64,000 nt of DNA. Source: Sipunculus nudus. Lineage: Eukaryota; Annelida; Sipuncula; Golfingiida; Sipunculidae. Below, piece by piece: positions 12,416 through 23,999 of this stretch (position 1 is its first letter; each line of letters starts with the position of its first letter). The stretch lies in the NCBI GenBank assembly GCA_026874595.1, contig CM049313.1, forward strand, positions 40,392,659-40,456,658, read 5' to 3'. The notes under the pieces are model-generated. The model searched no databases. It saw only the letters and a list, made by a program, of their open reading frames with translations, and was not told where the DNA came from. Position numbers and translations under genes: made by a program.

Positions 12416-12589
12416 AAGGGTTGAAGAACTTAGGCTCTGGCCTCACGGAGTATATATCCGTCCAGGCGACCTCCACAGCGAGAAAAATGTAGGTCGTCCC
12501 ACACGGGTGTTTACATCAACATCCAGATATAACTAACACCACTACAAATTCCTGTTTTAACACCTTTAAATATCTACTCATAAACTTGT

Positions 12590-13333
12590 ATGTTAACATA
12601 CACGTGGGGTCATGTCTGCGTCTATATATTTCATGACTTGTGTTGTAAACACTCTCCGGACATTATCGAAATATCAGAACCCTGGTTGTATCCAGATTCC
12701 TTTTCATTTTTGGATTCAGTTCATCAGAATTATATGTCAGTTCGACGAGCTGATGCTACATTAGACCCGTATGACAATCGTCGCAGGGGCAAAGGAAAAG
12801 TGGTCTTACTTTGGAAGAAAGATCTGAGGGTCTCTACAGTCGACTCTATCGCATCTGATTGTATTTTATTATGTTTCCCAGAAACGGAGTTATTTATCCT
12901 TAATGTTTATATGCCTAGCACCAATAGTTCTATTCAAATTTATAAAGAATGCATTGAAACGTTATATGACATAGTCAATAAATTCTCCTCAATCGGTAAT
13001 GTGATTTTCATGGGATATTTTAACTATGACTTGACAGGGCCTGTTTATCAAGGTAAATGTAACGCTAGAAGTGAACTATAACAAAATTTTAAATATATGT
13101 ACTCATGTACCTCTGCCTGGCGAGGACCACGCTATACTTTTGATCCTTACAGGGATGGATCAACCCGTTCTCTTATAAATCACATCATTTTAACTAGAAA
13201 TGCTTGTGACTATGTCAAAAATTGTGCAATTCTATGTGAAATCCTTAATGTCTCTGATCATTTACCAGTTTGCGCTCATTTAAGCCTACTAGTCGTTGTT
13301 AGTAGAGCGGACTCTTATGAGTCTAAGTCATAA
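12590..13333 (+). pseudogene. LINE endonuclease (APE type) fragments
   Basis: Two frames (12590-13081 and 13097-13333) together cover most of an exonuclease/endonuclease/phosphatase-fold domain. Visible landmarks are ISEPWLYPDS near the start, the ILNVYMPSTNSS strand, a GYFNYDL segment at the site of the usual GDFN motif (the Asp replaced by Tyr), DPYRDGSTRSLINHI, and the terminal SDHLPV. A stop after RSEL at about 13079 splits the domain. The loss of the Asp in the GDFN position argues for inactivity. Confidence 0.7.
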
Positions 13334-13790
13334 AACTGAAAAAATGTGTCAAGATGAGAGATTTCAATGGATGACAATGAATTCCTCGCTATCTTGTTTG
13401 GTAAACCTTTTATCTACCAACAAGAACGTGTACCGTACGATATATGGATTAGCTTTATGTACTGTTCGGCTAATTTTGTTGGCTCCTTAGCACCTTCACT
13501 AACTTCAGTTTGATGTTGTTGCACATATTCGAAATTAAATGAAACAGTATGTGAAAAACATTAATATGCAATACCTATTAATACTTCAATTCTGCTGTTG
13601 GCTGGTGACCTCTTGGTCCAGCAAGAATTGAGTTAAATGTGTCTATTATCTAAGATATTGCACTGTGTATCATTATAGGATTAATATGTGTTGATGAAAT
13701 ACTGATTCGTTTTCTTAAAAAATATATGTACTTGTATGATACTCTTCGAATATATCGGAGTAAATAAAGATTATCATCATTATTCATTAC

Positions 13791-14149
13791 GCAACCTGAG
13801 AATTAATTTGCATACGTCTCTAGTCTGTGAAGACGCGAATAGCACCTTTCAAGAGAATCCCTCTCTCTCTCTATAAATATTAACAAGTTAAATGTTAAAC
13901 ACATGAACCGTACAGTTAATACATTAAATATTAAAAACCAAATACATTTTATATGCGTGTACTATTTTTGTACAACGAAAGATCTACATATAGACAATTT
14001 ATTCCTACCCTATAATATTCATTACCTATTTTCAAATTATTCATCGCCTACTCAATTGGTTAATACAAACAAAACAATCTTGGATTTTTTCTTTTGCTAT
14101 GTGAAACGATTCCGTTTGCATTATAAACACTAGTGATGATTTAGAAAAA
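13791..14149. other. AT-rich spacer
   Basis: No gene recognised. A short (CT)n run is present near 13860-13871. Confidence 0.4.
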
Positions 14150-14168
14150 TAACTCTTGATTAACTTAC

Positions 14169-14257
14169 CATGTTATAATCATCAGCCCTTTTCACAAGAT
14201 AATCCATTCTTCATTTTACATTTGCACTTTTGCTAGCCATGTAGATGTATCTAGTAT
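14169..14257 (-). other. Exon-like block 3 (89 nt), stop-containing
   Basis: On the minus strand an acceptor CTTTTTCTGTGCAG (AG at 14259-14258) and a donor GTAAGTTA (from 14168) flank a block related to 8035-8121. The frame reads LDTSTWLAKVQM and then meets a stop. It is broken compared with block 1. Confidence 0.35.
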
Positions 14258-14508
14258 CTGCACAGAAAAAGAAAGGATGGGTGACTTTATTGTGTATAGT
14301 CTAAACTTGGTATTAATTAGTAAATATAAAGCCAGATTAAATAGAGAACAATTTCTGTGAATATGTAATTGAGCAGGACCAAATACTGGGAGACTCCATT
14401 TTGTCCCTCATGCCAATATCTTTTGAAAACCCCATTACGAATGTTTTCATATATGTTTAACATATTCAAAAATATATAGGTAAATTAAATGTATATATAT
14501 ATGTGTGT

Positions 14509-14800
14509 GTGTATTCGATTAAAATAGAAGCCATGTATTCAATAAGTAATCTTATCTTATTCTTGTAAAATATATTTGTATCCTATATATAATCAGGTGG
14601 TAAATGCAGACTAAACATTCTTTGATTTTTTACTTTGGTGTATTTGATTAAAATGAAAGTCATGTATTCAATAAGTAATCTTATCTTATTCTTTTAAAAT
14701 ATATTTGTATCCTATATATAATCAGGTGGTAAATGCAGACAAAACATTCTTTGAATTTTGGTTTGGTGTATTTGATTAAAATGAAAGCATTCTTTGATTT
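14509..14800. repeat. 129-bp tandem repeat, about 2.3 copies
   Basis: TGTATTYGATTAAAAT recurs at about 14510, 14638 and 14767. The two full copies differ at only a few positions, so the duplication is young compared with the surrounding module. Confidence 0.9.
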
Positions 14801-14898
14801 TTTGCTTTGTGATACACAATTTCATGTGTTTTTAACACCTTCAAAAATTTAGGAACATCTTTTTGAATAAATTACCATATTATAACCCCACATTACTA

Positions 14899-15606
14899 GC
14901 CCACAGGCTAAACCGCCGGCAAATGAATGAATGCTCTAATTTCAGAGTGATACTCAGTAATTTCCATTATTATTTCGAAAATAAGCCCTTCCTAGCACTT
15001 TGAAAGCAATGAGTTCCATGCTGGCAACAGTCGACGCTTAGCAGATGCAATGGTGTTGGTATCTCTTCGCCACAGCTGAACAAAGTTACTGCCATGGAAG
15101 TTTATCTTCAAGTCCCCGGATATAGGTGAAGGTTGAGCCTACAGCGAACGGCTGCTTATAAATGCTTATGAGCAAACAATGATTAATTTGTTTAGCACGA
15201 AACACTCATTGATGACATAGCAAAAGATATGCAGATTCTTTTATGAAAGGTAGTCACGTATGAAACATAATGTCTATCAATACACTAGTGTGCTTATGAG
15301 CAAACAAAGTGTTGAAAACAAAGAACTCAGGAGATGTCAAATAAATGGTCCAAGGATATTACTTTACCAAAGGTTATCAAACAACATTACACCAAAAGCT
15401 GATAAGCCTCATGTAATGTGAGATGGTGCAAGAAATATCCACACCTAATGGTTATTCTTACATATAGACCAGCAAAATATTTAATTTGGTTAGTCAGCAC
15501 TATATATTACCAACTCATTGTCAAAATGACAATGGAAAGTGCTGATTATCACACTGAAATTAGAGTATCATTTGCCGGTAGTTTAGCCTGCATATGGGCT
15601 GTGGAC
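14899..15606. mobile_element. TA-flanked inverted-repeat element (Tc1/mariner-like, non-autonomous)
   Basis: The ends are inverted copies of each other over about 90 bp. The left arm starts GCCCACAGGCTAAAC and runs to about 14980. The right arm, read on the minus strand, starts GTCCACAGCCCATATGC and then GGCTAAAC. Both arms share TGCCGGC/TGCCGGT, TCTAATTTCAG and GAAAT blocks. The element is flanked by TA on both sides (14897-14898 and 15607-15608), the target duplication expected of Tc1/mariner-type transposons. No transposase frame is present. The 63-codon frame at 15418-15609 is not convincing. Confidence 0.55.
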
Positions 15607-15608
15607 TA

Positions 15609-16395
15609 AATGCCGGCACTCTGCCACTTCCCCTAATAAGTGATATGTTCAAGTCTTATGTTAAACTGAGGGGGCTTATTGTTGTTAACCAAGAAAGTGT
15701 AATGACGAAAAGACCACGTCTCTCAGTGTACCAGTTTTTTGAAGCTGTCTTAATTAATGGAGCAGATCAGTAATAATCTGCGAATTACTTAATAATTTGA
15801 TTGCTGGGAATAAAAAAGATATCTAAATATGAAATTGATTACGAATAACTCGGAAAGTATAAAGATAAATGAGGTACAAATAAATAGATGAGATGATACA
15901 GCATCCTCCACTGTATTTATATGTCTGCAACGAGTAAGAATTGATGGATGACCTTCGTCTAGTTTATACACTCGATGATAATTTTTTAATATAATACTAC
16001 TACTACTACTGCTACTACTCCTAATAATATGACTTATCATTAAGCCTTCAGAAGAAGAGTACATGTACATAAAACATAATTAAATATAAAGTAAAAATAA
16101 CAATAAAACCACTGATAAGACACCGTATTATACATAAAATCAATATATTAAAATGGTGTCAGAAGCATATTTAAGATATATTTATTATAAGGGGCGTGAC
16201 TGACCAATAACTGCCGGACGGTCTCGGACACTCCATTATTGAAATCATATTAGAATTCCTTTTTAACCCTTTTCTTGTATCCCTTATCGGAACTATATTT
16301 GAGAAAACATACCATTTTTCAAACACGTTTCTTTTGATCTTGCAATGAGATCAGTATGACCACTCAGTTTGCCACAAGCATGCATATTCAGTTAA
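15609..16395. other. Spacer
   Basis: No gene seen. A CTA-type trinucleotide run lies at about 15994-16018. Confidence 0.4.
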
Positions 16396-16464
16396 TATGT
16401 ATAAAAAGGCCTGGCGCGAGAGTTATTTCAAAAGATGGCGCATGTTAAATCAAGACCATTCAAT

Positions 16465-16788
16465 TCAACTGTTTTTTTGTATCCTACTTACATTCAGTGC
16501 TTTCAAAATGGGAGAACCTTTGCAATATATATGTAAACCAATACCGACCTTTAGTAGTTGTGACTGTAACTGTTCCATTTTTGTTAGTGATTGTTTATTG
16601 ACATAGATGGCCCTAGTTCCACATGTCAACACAGGCCTAAAAGCTGTTTTCCACACATATGATAAAGAATCAACATCGCTTACAAAGTATGAGAAATCAG
16701 CTCCTTCAAGAGAATAAAATGCCTTTATGCGGTCATCAACGTGCTCCTTAGGATAAGAATTTGACAAAGCAACACCAAGATATCTCAT
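16465..16788 (-). pseudogene. LINE copy A, region downstream of reverse transcriptase
   Basis: The frame continues the polyprotein after RT with YLGVALSNSYPKEHVDDRI, FRPVLTCGTRAIYVNK and QLQSQLLKVGIGL, the usual post-RT thumb/connection segment in which a former-strand line like YLGV is diagnostic. It ends at a stop near 16465; a little more related coding may follow in another frame to about 16400. Confidence 0.75.
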
Positions 16789-16828
16789 ACTTTTGCATTC
16801 AATCAGCTTAAAACCATCAAGTCGCCAT

Positions 16829-17437
16829 TCAGGATGAGGTTCTAGTGTACACTACCCAAAAAACGACACAATCCGTTTTCTGTGGATGAAACCTAAGACA
16901 CTGTTGTGTTATATACGCATCAGCTAAATAATTCATCTTTTGTAAAACAGAGGCAGTCAGACTTGTCGGCATGAGATCGTCAGCATAACAGAATACATTG
17001 TAAGATACATTATTATTCTTTATGCCACCAGTAAAATTCGATAATGCTTTGATCAAATCTTGATAAAATAAATTAAAGAGAAAAGGGGAGGTTAGTCCTC
17101 CCTGACGTGTGCCCTTGGTAATTTTTATTGCCTTACTTAGCTGTGAACCCCATTTAATTTGAATTGTTATTGATTTATACCAGTTCACAATCAGTACCCA
17201 GCAGTGATCAGGTATAACATTGATAGCTTTCTTAAACAAAATAGCATGTGATACAGCATCAAACGCACCCTCTGCATCTAATGAACATGTATAGACGGGA
17301 GAACCACGGTTGGAACAATACGTTATGACATCATTAGCTAGGGAAGAGGCCATATTCGTACCTCTCCCCGCAACGAATCCGAATTGCAAATCACCAAATT
17401 CGTGGAAATAAGACACATCCAGTATATATAATTCCAT
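16829..17437 (-). pseudogene. LINE copy A reverse transcriptase
   Basis: A 202-codon open frame contains the RT palm motifs in order: FGFVAGRGTNMASSLANDV, then CSLDAEGAFDAVSH (motif A Asp), GTRQGGLTSPFLFNLFY (motif B) and FCYADDLM (catalytic YADD). The preceding finger region lies in another frame upstream (about 17640-17440; fragments such as SGCSPGSNGI). The catalytic residues are intact but the domain is split by frameshifts. Confidence 0.85.
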
Positions 17438-17699
17438 AATTATAGATATCGTACATGAGATTGTGATAGGTCGATAGTTTCTTAGTATAGAAGGATCTAG
17501 TGTTGTTTTTTAAGTAAAGGTACCAATAACCCTTGATAAAAACAACCTGGCACAACGCCATATCTGATACACAGAGTGAACATTGTACTAAGATAATTAA
17601 TAATCCTAGATTGAATGGCATGCTTAAAATGTTCAGATACAATACCATTACTACCTGGCGAGCATCCAGATTAAAGTTTTTTAATGTAACTAATAATCA

Positions 17700-18337
17700 T
17701 AGATTCAGTTATAACTGTTCAGTACAAATGAAAGAAGTAAGATGGTCATATTCTTCCTTAACGTCAGTGTGAGCATTCAAGATAACAGGATTATGAACAT
17801 CAGAATCGGCGAACTTTTCAGTATAATACTCCGTCAATTTAGATATATCAATTTTATCATACGAGGCTTGTTCCATTTTTGTCCGCCTTATCAAATTCCA
17901 AAATTTCTTCATATTTCTACTCATATAAAGATTATTTAACTTCAGCGATAATTTGTTCATATGATCATCCCCAGCTTGGTTACAGGCTAAACGATACATT
18001 TACTTAGCTGCTTTATAGCATGCATATACATGGCCCTCACGTGGCCTACCATACATTTCCATATACCATACCAGAAGCGTTGCTTATCACATGTAATCAA
18101 GCAGTCATAATTCCACCAGCTATTTGTCTAAAACCGACCCTTGCATCCAAAATGTTTATCATTAATGACCTTAGAACAGGCATCATGCATCGTCTTATTC
18201 ATGTCGTCACACATTGCATTATCCACAGAATAAGCTTCATCTCTGGATAACACGTTATTCAGGTTTACTGCGGGTAATAGGCTAGCAGTTTCCTTGATAT
18301 AACGGTGAAAAGAATCACATACTTTGTTTTCGACCAA
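17700..18337 (-). pseudogene. LINE copy A linker between endonuclease and reverse transcriptase
   Basis: Open pieces at 18337-18128 and 17999-17709 carry the charged, alpha-helical linker typical between the two LINE enzyme domains (for example KKFWNLIRRTKMEQ and YYTEKFADSDVHNP). Assigned by position and character; not catalytic. Confidence 0.6.
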
Positions 18338-19150
18338 TTTAGTCTGGGGTATGGCAGAATATGATTGTACACATTACATTTCTTAGTAACAAGCACAGGC
18401 AGTGAAACAGTCGTGTTCAAGGGAAGGTGATCACTAACATTAAATTGGTAGGCATAATTGATATAATTGAGCAATTACTGATTAGATCGTCAGAGAAACT
18501 AGAATAAAACACGTGGTCAACATATGATCGATGGCTCCCGTTTAGATATGTGTAAGATACATCTTGATTGAAACAGAAGTTTGCAACTTTGAAATCATAA
18601 TTGCATAAAAAATCATACAACATAAAACTTTGTATGTTAAATGGATGAATGCTGTACCCATATCTTGAAAATTCAGCCTGGCTTGGCAGGTTGGCATTCA
18701 TATCACCAACTATCATTATAGGTGAGGGCTCCATGCTATCAATGGCGGACTGTAAGATGTCAAGGGTTTCATTGTACAGCTCAATCTGGTCAGTGCAGCC
18801 ATTATAATAAGGCATATAAACACCAAATACAGTTTATATAGTTATGGTCTCAGACACAAATTGTACTCCTGTGACTCTATCAGAATTAACTATAATAGGT
18901 TTATACAAAATATGTTCACGTTTCTAGGCAATGAACCATATACCTCCGGACGTCCAATAAAAGGTCTTTCTACATCAATACTGGATTTTATATGAGTTTA
19001 AAGATTCGCAACGCAATAGGTTTGTTTATATGATGCTAGATCATGTGGACTGAGCCAGTGTTCGCACAGAATCAGCAAGTCACACGTTCCTTCAAGTAGA
19101 CTCTCTATAAATCCATAAGAGGATTTCTTGTTTTTGCAGTTAAAAGAACA
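18265..19150 (-). pseudogene. LINE copy A endonuclease
   Basis: The minus strand reads ...SFNCKNKKSSYGFIES and LLILCEHWL at the N-terminal end (about 19150-19045), then GVYMPYYNGCTDQIELYNET and IMIVGDMNANLPSQ (18815-18417), SYVDHVFYS, and finally SDHLPLNTTVSLPV in another frame (18474-18265). These are the landmark strands of an APE-type LINE endonuclease, with the catalytic GDMNA and SDHLP motifs kept. At least two frameshifts break the frame. Confidence 0.8.
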
Positions 19151-19293
19151 TATATTAAAACAAGTTAATTACAACACCAAGTTAATTAGATAAACCCCTT
19201 CAGTGAATGTGTGATTAAGCGTGACAAATCACTGAGAGACTCCGTTTTCTGTCTCAGGCCATTGTATTGAAACCCCCAATTAAATCAACGCTA

Positions 19294-20120
19294 TAATCTG
19301 TTCTACATACTGGCTTGGCTAAAAATAGACTTACGCCCTTTGTATTATAAATGATATCTCAGACAATTTCAGGAAACGACTAAGGGGAGAGTAATAATGT
19401 TCACACTATACAGGAGGTTATGAATGTATTCCATGTATAGTGGTCTGCCTTAATTTGTATCAGTCACTGAAGTCGAATTATAATTTTTTTAAAGAAGTAA
19501 TTTTCCTTTTACAATGGTTGACTTCTTCTACATGATTGGTATAACTATGAATTTGTTTGCACGCAATACTGCCAATAACGTGTTTATCACCAGCATTTGT
19601 GTGGCAAACCCCTATAGTAAGGCTTGACTGTTATACAAACTCGCCAGGTGCGAGAAGACTATGATTAACTTGGTTGAGTACGAACTGAGTTGGAGGTGAT
19701 CGGCACGCGTTCTGTTGTTGGTGGCCATAATCAGGAAAAAGACTGAGAAAAAGCGTGCTACAGCTTGTGAACTGACCGGAAGTAAAGGGTAGGTATCGTG
19801 GATTGTTTTGATCTATAGCATGGGCCGTGACTATCAGAGGAACCTCTGCACTGGCTTGATTAAAAACTCAGCCAGCCCAAAATAACAACATGGTGTCGAC
19901 GGTCCGGCCCCTGGATCTCGAGGTATAAGTGGAGTACATTTTACACTCAGGAACCATGGGTCAGAACCACGCCACTATTGGCTGAAAAGGGGATTACCTC
20001 CATTTCCCAATATCCACCATGATTCTCGTAGTTTTCCTCTTTATATATCATGTAACAAATGTAGAGGTTTGGGGGAATGGAGGACTGCAGACACAAGATC
20101 TGACAAAAAAAAAAACCCCT
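19294..20120. other. Spacer
   Basis: 19422-19610 is a second copy of the segment at 10446-10640. 19640-19980 is unique-looking and moderately GC-rich, with no recognised gene. Confidence 0.45.
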
Positions 20121-20199
20121 CTACACACATGGCCTTTTTGACAGTCTGTGCCATAGCAGTGACAGTGCAAGACGCCCAAACCAGAGAAGCTGGGTATAT

Positions 20200-20790
20200 T
20201 TGTGACAATACAAATCTTGTGACACACACCCTTTATACTTGCTTGTAAAATGCATGGGACAGTCTCTGCCATGTTTGTGACATGTTTGTGACAGTGACAA
20301 TCTTGTGACACACAACCTGTATGCTTGCCCTTAAATTTGCTTGGGAAAGTGTGTGCCATGTGTGAGACATGTTTGTGACAGTGACAATCTTGTGATATAC
20401 ACCCTTTATGCTTGCTTGTAAATTTGCTTGGGACAGTCTGTGCCATGTTTGTGACATGTTTGTGTCAGTGACAATCTTGTGACACACCCCCTTTATGTTT
20501 GCTGATAAATTTGATTTGGAAAGTCTGTGCCATGTTTGTGATATGTTTGTGACAGTGACAATCTTGTGACACACACCATTCATGCTTGCTTATTAATTTG
20601 CTTAGGAAAGTCTGTGCCATGTTTGTGACATGTTTGTGACAGTGATAATCTTGTGACACACACCCTTTATGCTTGCTAATAAATTCGCTTTGGACAGTCT
20701 GTGCCATGCCAGTGATATGTTTGTGACAGTGACAATCTTGTGACACACAACCTTTATGCTTGCTTTTAAATTTGCTTTGGTAAAGTCTGT
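20200..20790. repeat. 87-bp minisatellite, about 7 units
   Basis: The anchor CAATCTTGTG recurs at about 20212, 20298, 20385, 20472, 20559, 20646 and 20733, exactly 87 bp apart. Each unit contains GCCATGTTTGTGACATGTTTG and CTTTATGCTTGCT. Because 87 is divisible by three, all minus-strand frames stay open across several units and repeat a 29-residue peptide (for example VSQDCHCHKHVTNMAQT). That openness follows from the period and is not evidence of a gene. Confidence 0.95.
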
Positions 20791-20792
20791 TC

Positions 20793-21814
20793 TTCAGGTT
20801 TACTGTGGGTAATAGGCTAGCATTCTCCTTGATATAACGGTGAAAAGAATCACATTAGTATTCGACCAATTTAATCTGGGGTATGGCAGAATATGATTGT
20901 ACACAATACATTTCTTAGTAACAAATACTGACGGTGAAACAGTCGTGTTCAAGGGAGGGTTGTCACTAACATTGGTAGGCATATTTGACAATATTGAGCA
21001 ATTACTGATTAGATCGTCAGAGAAACTAGAATAAAACACGTGGTCATCATATGATCCATGGCTCCCGTTTAGATATGTGTAAGATACATCTTGATAGAAA
21101 CAGAAGTTTGCAACTTTGAAATCATAATTGCATAAAAAAATCATACAACATAAAACTTTGTATGTTAAATGGATAAGATCTGTACCAATATATTGACAAT
21201 TCTGCCTGGCTTGGCAGGTAAGCATTCATATCACCAACTATCATTATAGGTGAGGGCTCCATACTATCAATGGCGGACTGTAAGATGTCAAGTGTTTCAT
21301 TGTACAGCTCAATCTGGTCAGTGCAGCCATTATAATAAGGCATATAAACACCAAATACAGTTTATATAGTTATGGTCTCAGACACAAATTGTACTCCTGT
21401 GACTCTATCAGAATTAAATATAATAGGTTTATACAAAATATGTTCACGTTTCTTCGCAATGAACCCGATACCTCCGTATAGACGTCCAATCAAAGGTCTT
21501 TCTACATCAATACTGGATTTCATATGAGTCAAAAGATGCGCAACGCAATAGGTTTGTTTATATGATGCTAGTACGAGCCAGTGTTCGCACAGAATCAGCA
21601 AGTCACACGTTCCTTCAAGTAGACTCTCTATAATTCATAAGAGGATTTCATGTTTTTCCAGTTAAAAGGACATATACTAAAACAAGTTAATTATAACACC
21701 AAATTAATTAGAGAACCCCTTCAGTGAATGTGTGATTAAGCGTGACAAATCACTGAGAGACTCCGTTTTATGTCTCAGGCCATTGTGTTGAAACCCCCGA
21801 TTAAATCAACGCTT
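20793..21814 (-). pseudogene. LINE copy B: endonuclease end only
   Basis: This is a close copy of 18258-19293 (endonuclease plus its 5' flank), with the same frames and landmarks (CEHWL, IMIVGDMNAYLPSQ, SYDDHVFYS). It stops abruptly at 20793, where the 87-bp minisatellite begins, so the reverse transcriptase side is missing. LINE copies are normally truncated at the 5' end. A copy missing its 3' side is better explained by DNA-level duplication or deletion. Confidence 0.8.
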
Positions 21815-23990
21815 TATTTAATTATAGGGATTAATTTTTATATTTCTAAATTTGATCAAATCCAATTTATTTAAATATTTAACTTAAACCCTGAATTTTA
21901 ATTTGAAATCTAAAAATTGAGAATTAGTATGGAAATTTACAGTTGTCATGACATTTTGCTTAAGATTTGTATTTTGATGAGGTAAGACTTAATTATATAT
22001 TGCTGGACAATCACTTTTCCCATTTATAGCCAAAAATGAGTGCATTTAGCTTTTCTTTATTTAATATAAACTCTTTGAATACGTGTATATACATTAACTT
22101 CATTATTAAAGCCGGCAGCGTAGCAATATGTTTTCAGGCTAACGTCACCTAAAGGTTTTACTGTCATATTGCGAAAAATAATACCCCAAAATTGACATGA
22201 GATTTGATGGATAAAACTTATAAAATAGTGTCATAACATTTTTTATCTATTACTTACAACATAGTGCGTTTGAACCCAAAACATGCACATGTTGCAGGTA
22301 CACGTCCGTATTTTAGCCATCAGGAGCAAGGACCTTTTGATTTATTTTGAAATAAATATATGGCTTCTCTTTCTGGTTTTAGTTTCTTAAACCCCTTTTC
22401 ATGCAATTCATTGTTAAATGTCTGGCTAAAGTTAAACTGTTACATGATTTCAATCTCCAGACTTTTCTTGAAAAGTTATAAAATATGTTTACATTTAATA
22501 CATATACGTTAGCATTTTGTGTTTATTTTGTATCTGGTCCAACAGAACAGTAAAACTTTAGTGTGATTATTCCACTGAAAAAAATCTTATTTGTAAGTTT
22601 TACTTCCGTTTGACTTAGTTTATCAAATTTAAAATCTCAAATTTCGAATTTAAAAGTCTAGGTAAGCATTTAGAATAGAATAGGATTTTGGACAAATTTC
22701 AGGACATAGGCTTGTGTGAAAAAGCAGCCAAACCCAGCGGAGAGCAAAGTTTATCTTTACGTTTAGCTTAAACCACGGACTCCTAATTTTAAAATATCAA
22801 CCGTTTTCTTAATTGTATAGTAATTTGTGTAAAAGTAGTATGTGTATGAATATAATTAATTCGTTAAGCAATGGTAGCAAGGTGACGTGATTACTAATGG
22901 ACTTTACTAACTTTTATTTACAGTTGGGATCCTTTTTTAATCTCCTTCCGGCCGTTTGAAATTGCAAATAGACGGATTTCTTTACCAATCTTCTTGGACA
23001 TACTTGCATACTTCCATGGAAACAGATATTTAAATCACGAGAACCATGCAAATATATGGCCCAATCAATTCTTCAGAATTTCACTAAAGTTTACCAAATT
23101 TAGTTATTCGTTTGAATTAGTGTATACAGGAGATAAGCTCCTAAGCGATGGCTTCACTATTGTCTCACATTTTGGTGTGTCGCCAGTTCTCAGATATCCT
23201 GACCAGATACACAAGGTGATGGAGTTTTATTGTTTTCTTTTGCCATTAAGACTTTAAAATTCTGTCAAATTTTATTTTTTTTATTTCATTAAAAAAAAAC
23301 CATATTAAAACTACATATTTACTTTTGTAACTTCTTTCAGTCGAATTCAAGAAACACAACTTATTACCCATGTCGTTTACATGAAAAGTAAACATGAAAG
23401 TTTTACTCTGCCTAAAAAGCTAATGTATACCCTAATTATAAACAAATAATCACTTTTTTAATTTCAAAAGTAGCTTAGAATTGTAAACTTTCAGGCTTTA
23501 AATACGTCTGAATAACAAAAATTACATTTTTATTCCATTTGGCTCAACAAATTGATGATTACCCTAATCTTGCTTTTTTATATCCCAAATAACAGTAAGT
23601 TTTTAATATTATTTGCATTTTTATATTTTAAACTTTTAATTTAAAAAAAGGTTAAAAATTTGAAAAAGAATTTTTAAATTAATTTTAATGGACTGAGCAC
23701 ATCAAAATTAGGTTAAGTGGTAGCTCTGATTGAATTTTGCAGTAAACATTTCTCCACATAACAACTTCGTAAACCCTTGACATTAACCCATATATTTTCA
23801 AACAGTTATGTACTGAGTTTAGTTTATAAAATTGCCGATTTCAAGCCTTTTGGACACTCTACTAGAGGGGTAATGTTTTGAAATATGATCTCCTTGCATC
23901 ACTTTAACAGAAAATGGTATCAAACCTAATAATAACGGGGGTACAGCAAAACTTAAAATGCCAGGATTGGCCTCAGGACTAATAGTGATC
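21815..23990. other. AT-rich spacer, no recognised gene
   Basis: Long T- and A-rich sequence. An 87-codon frame at 22994-23257 (+) shows no recognisable similarity. It is preceded by a weak acceptor (TTTATTTACAG at 22922), so a single unknown exon cannot be excluded. Nothing else is supported. Confidence 0.4.
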
Positions 23991-23999
23991 ATCGCGTCA

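Larger units (their letters stand above)
10871..13790 (+). mobile_element. Decayed non-LTR retrotransposon lacking reverse transcriptase
   Basis: A series of broken + strand frames fits the order of a LINE. First comes an ORF1-like region (10871-12415) with a coiled-coil-like stretch at about 11775-11950. Then an apurinic-type endonuclease at 12590-13333 ends in the motif SDHLPV. A LINE-style 3' tail at about 13735-13785 closes it (AATAAAGATTATCATCATTA). Only about 400 bp separate the end of the endonuclease from the tail, far too little for a reverse transcriptase, so the RT half has been deleted. The copy cannot act on its own. Confidence 0.65.
14150..14850 (-). repeat. Third copy of the exon-like module, inverted
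   Basis: On the minus strand this segment repeats the order seen at 7905-8690, including the pyrimidine tract, exon-like block, CACGCTTA-type start and CACATGAAATTGTGTATC block near 14813. Its far half has been expanded by a 129-bp tandem repeat (14509-14800). Confidence 0.65.
16396..19260 (-). mobile_element. Broken full-structure LINE, copy A
   Basis: Reading right to left, the minus strand carries an endonuclease (about 19150-18265), a linker (about 18340-17700) and a reverse transcriptase with downstream region (about 17640-16465), in several frames with stops and frameshifts. It is a non-LTR retrotransposon of the APE-endonuclease type. The clade was not determined. No clear 3' tail or target duplication was found near 16400. 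Its 5' flank (about 19200-19270) is shared with the exon-like module at 7905. Confidence 0.8.

Noticed and set aside
20048-20746. Overlapping Cys/His-rich minus-strand frames resembling a repeat protein
   Set aside because: All come from the 87-bp minisatellite, whose period is a multiple of three; no start, splice or family evidence.
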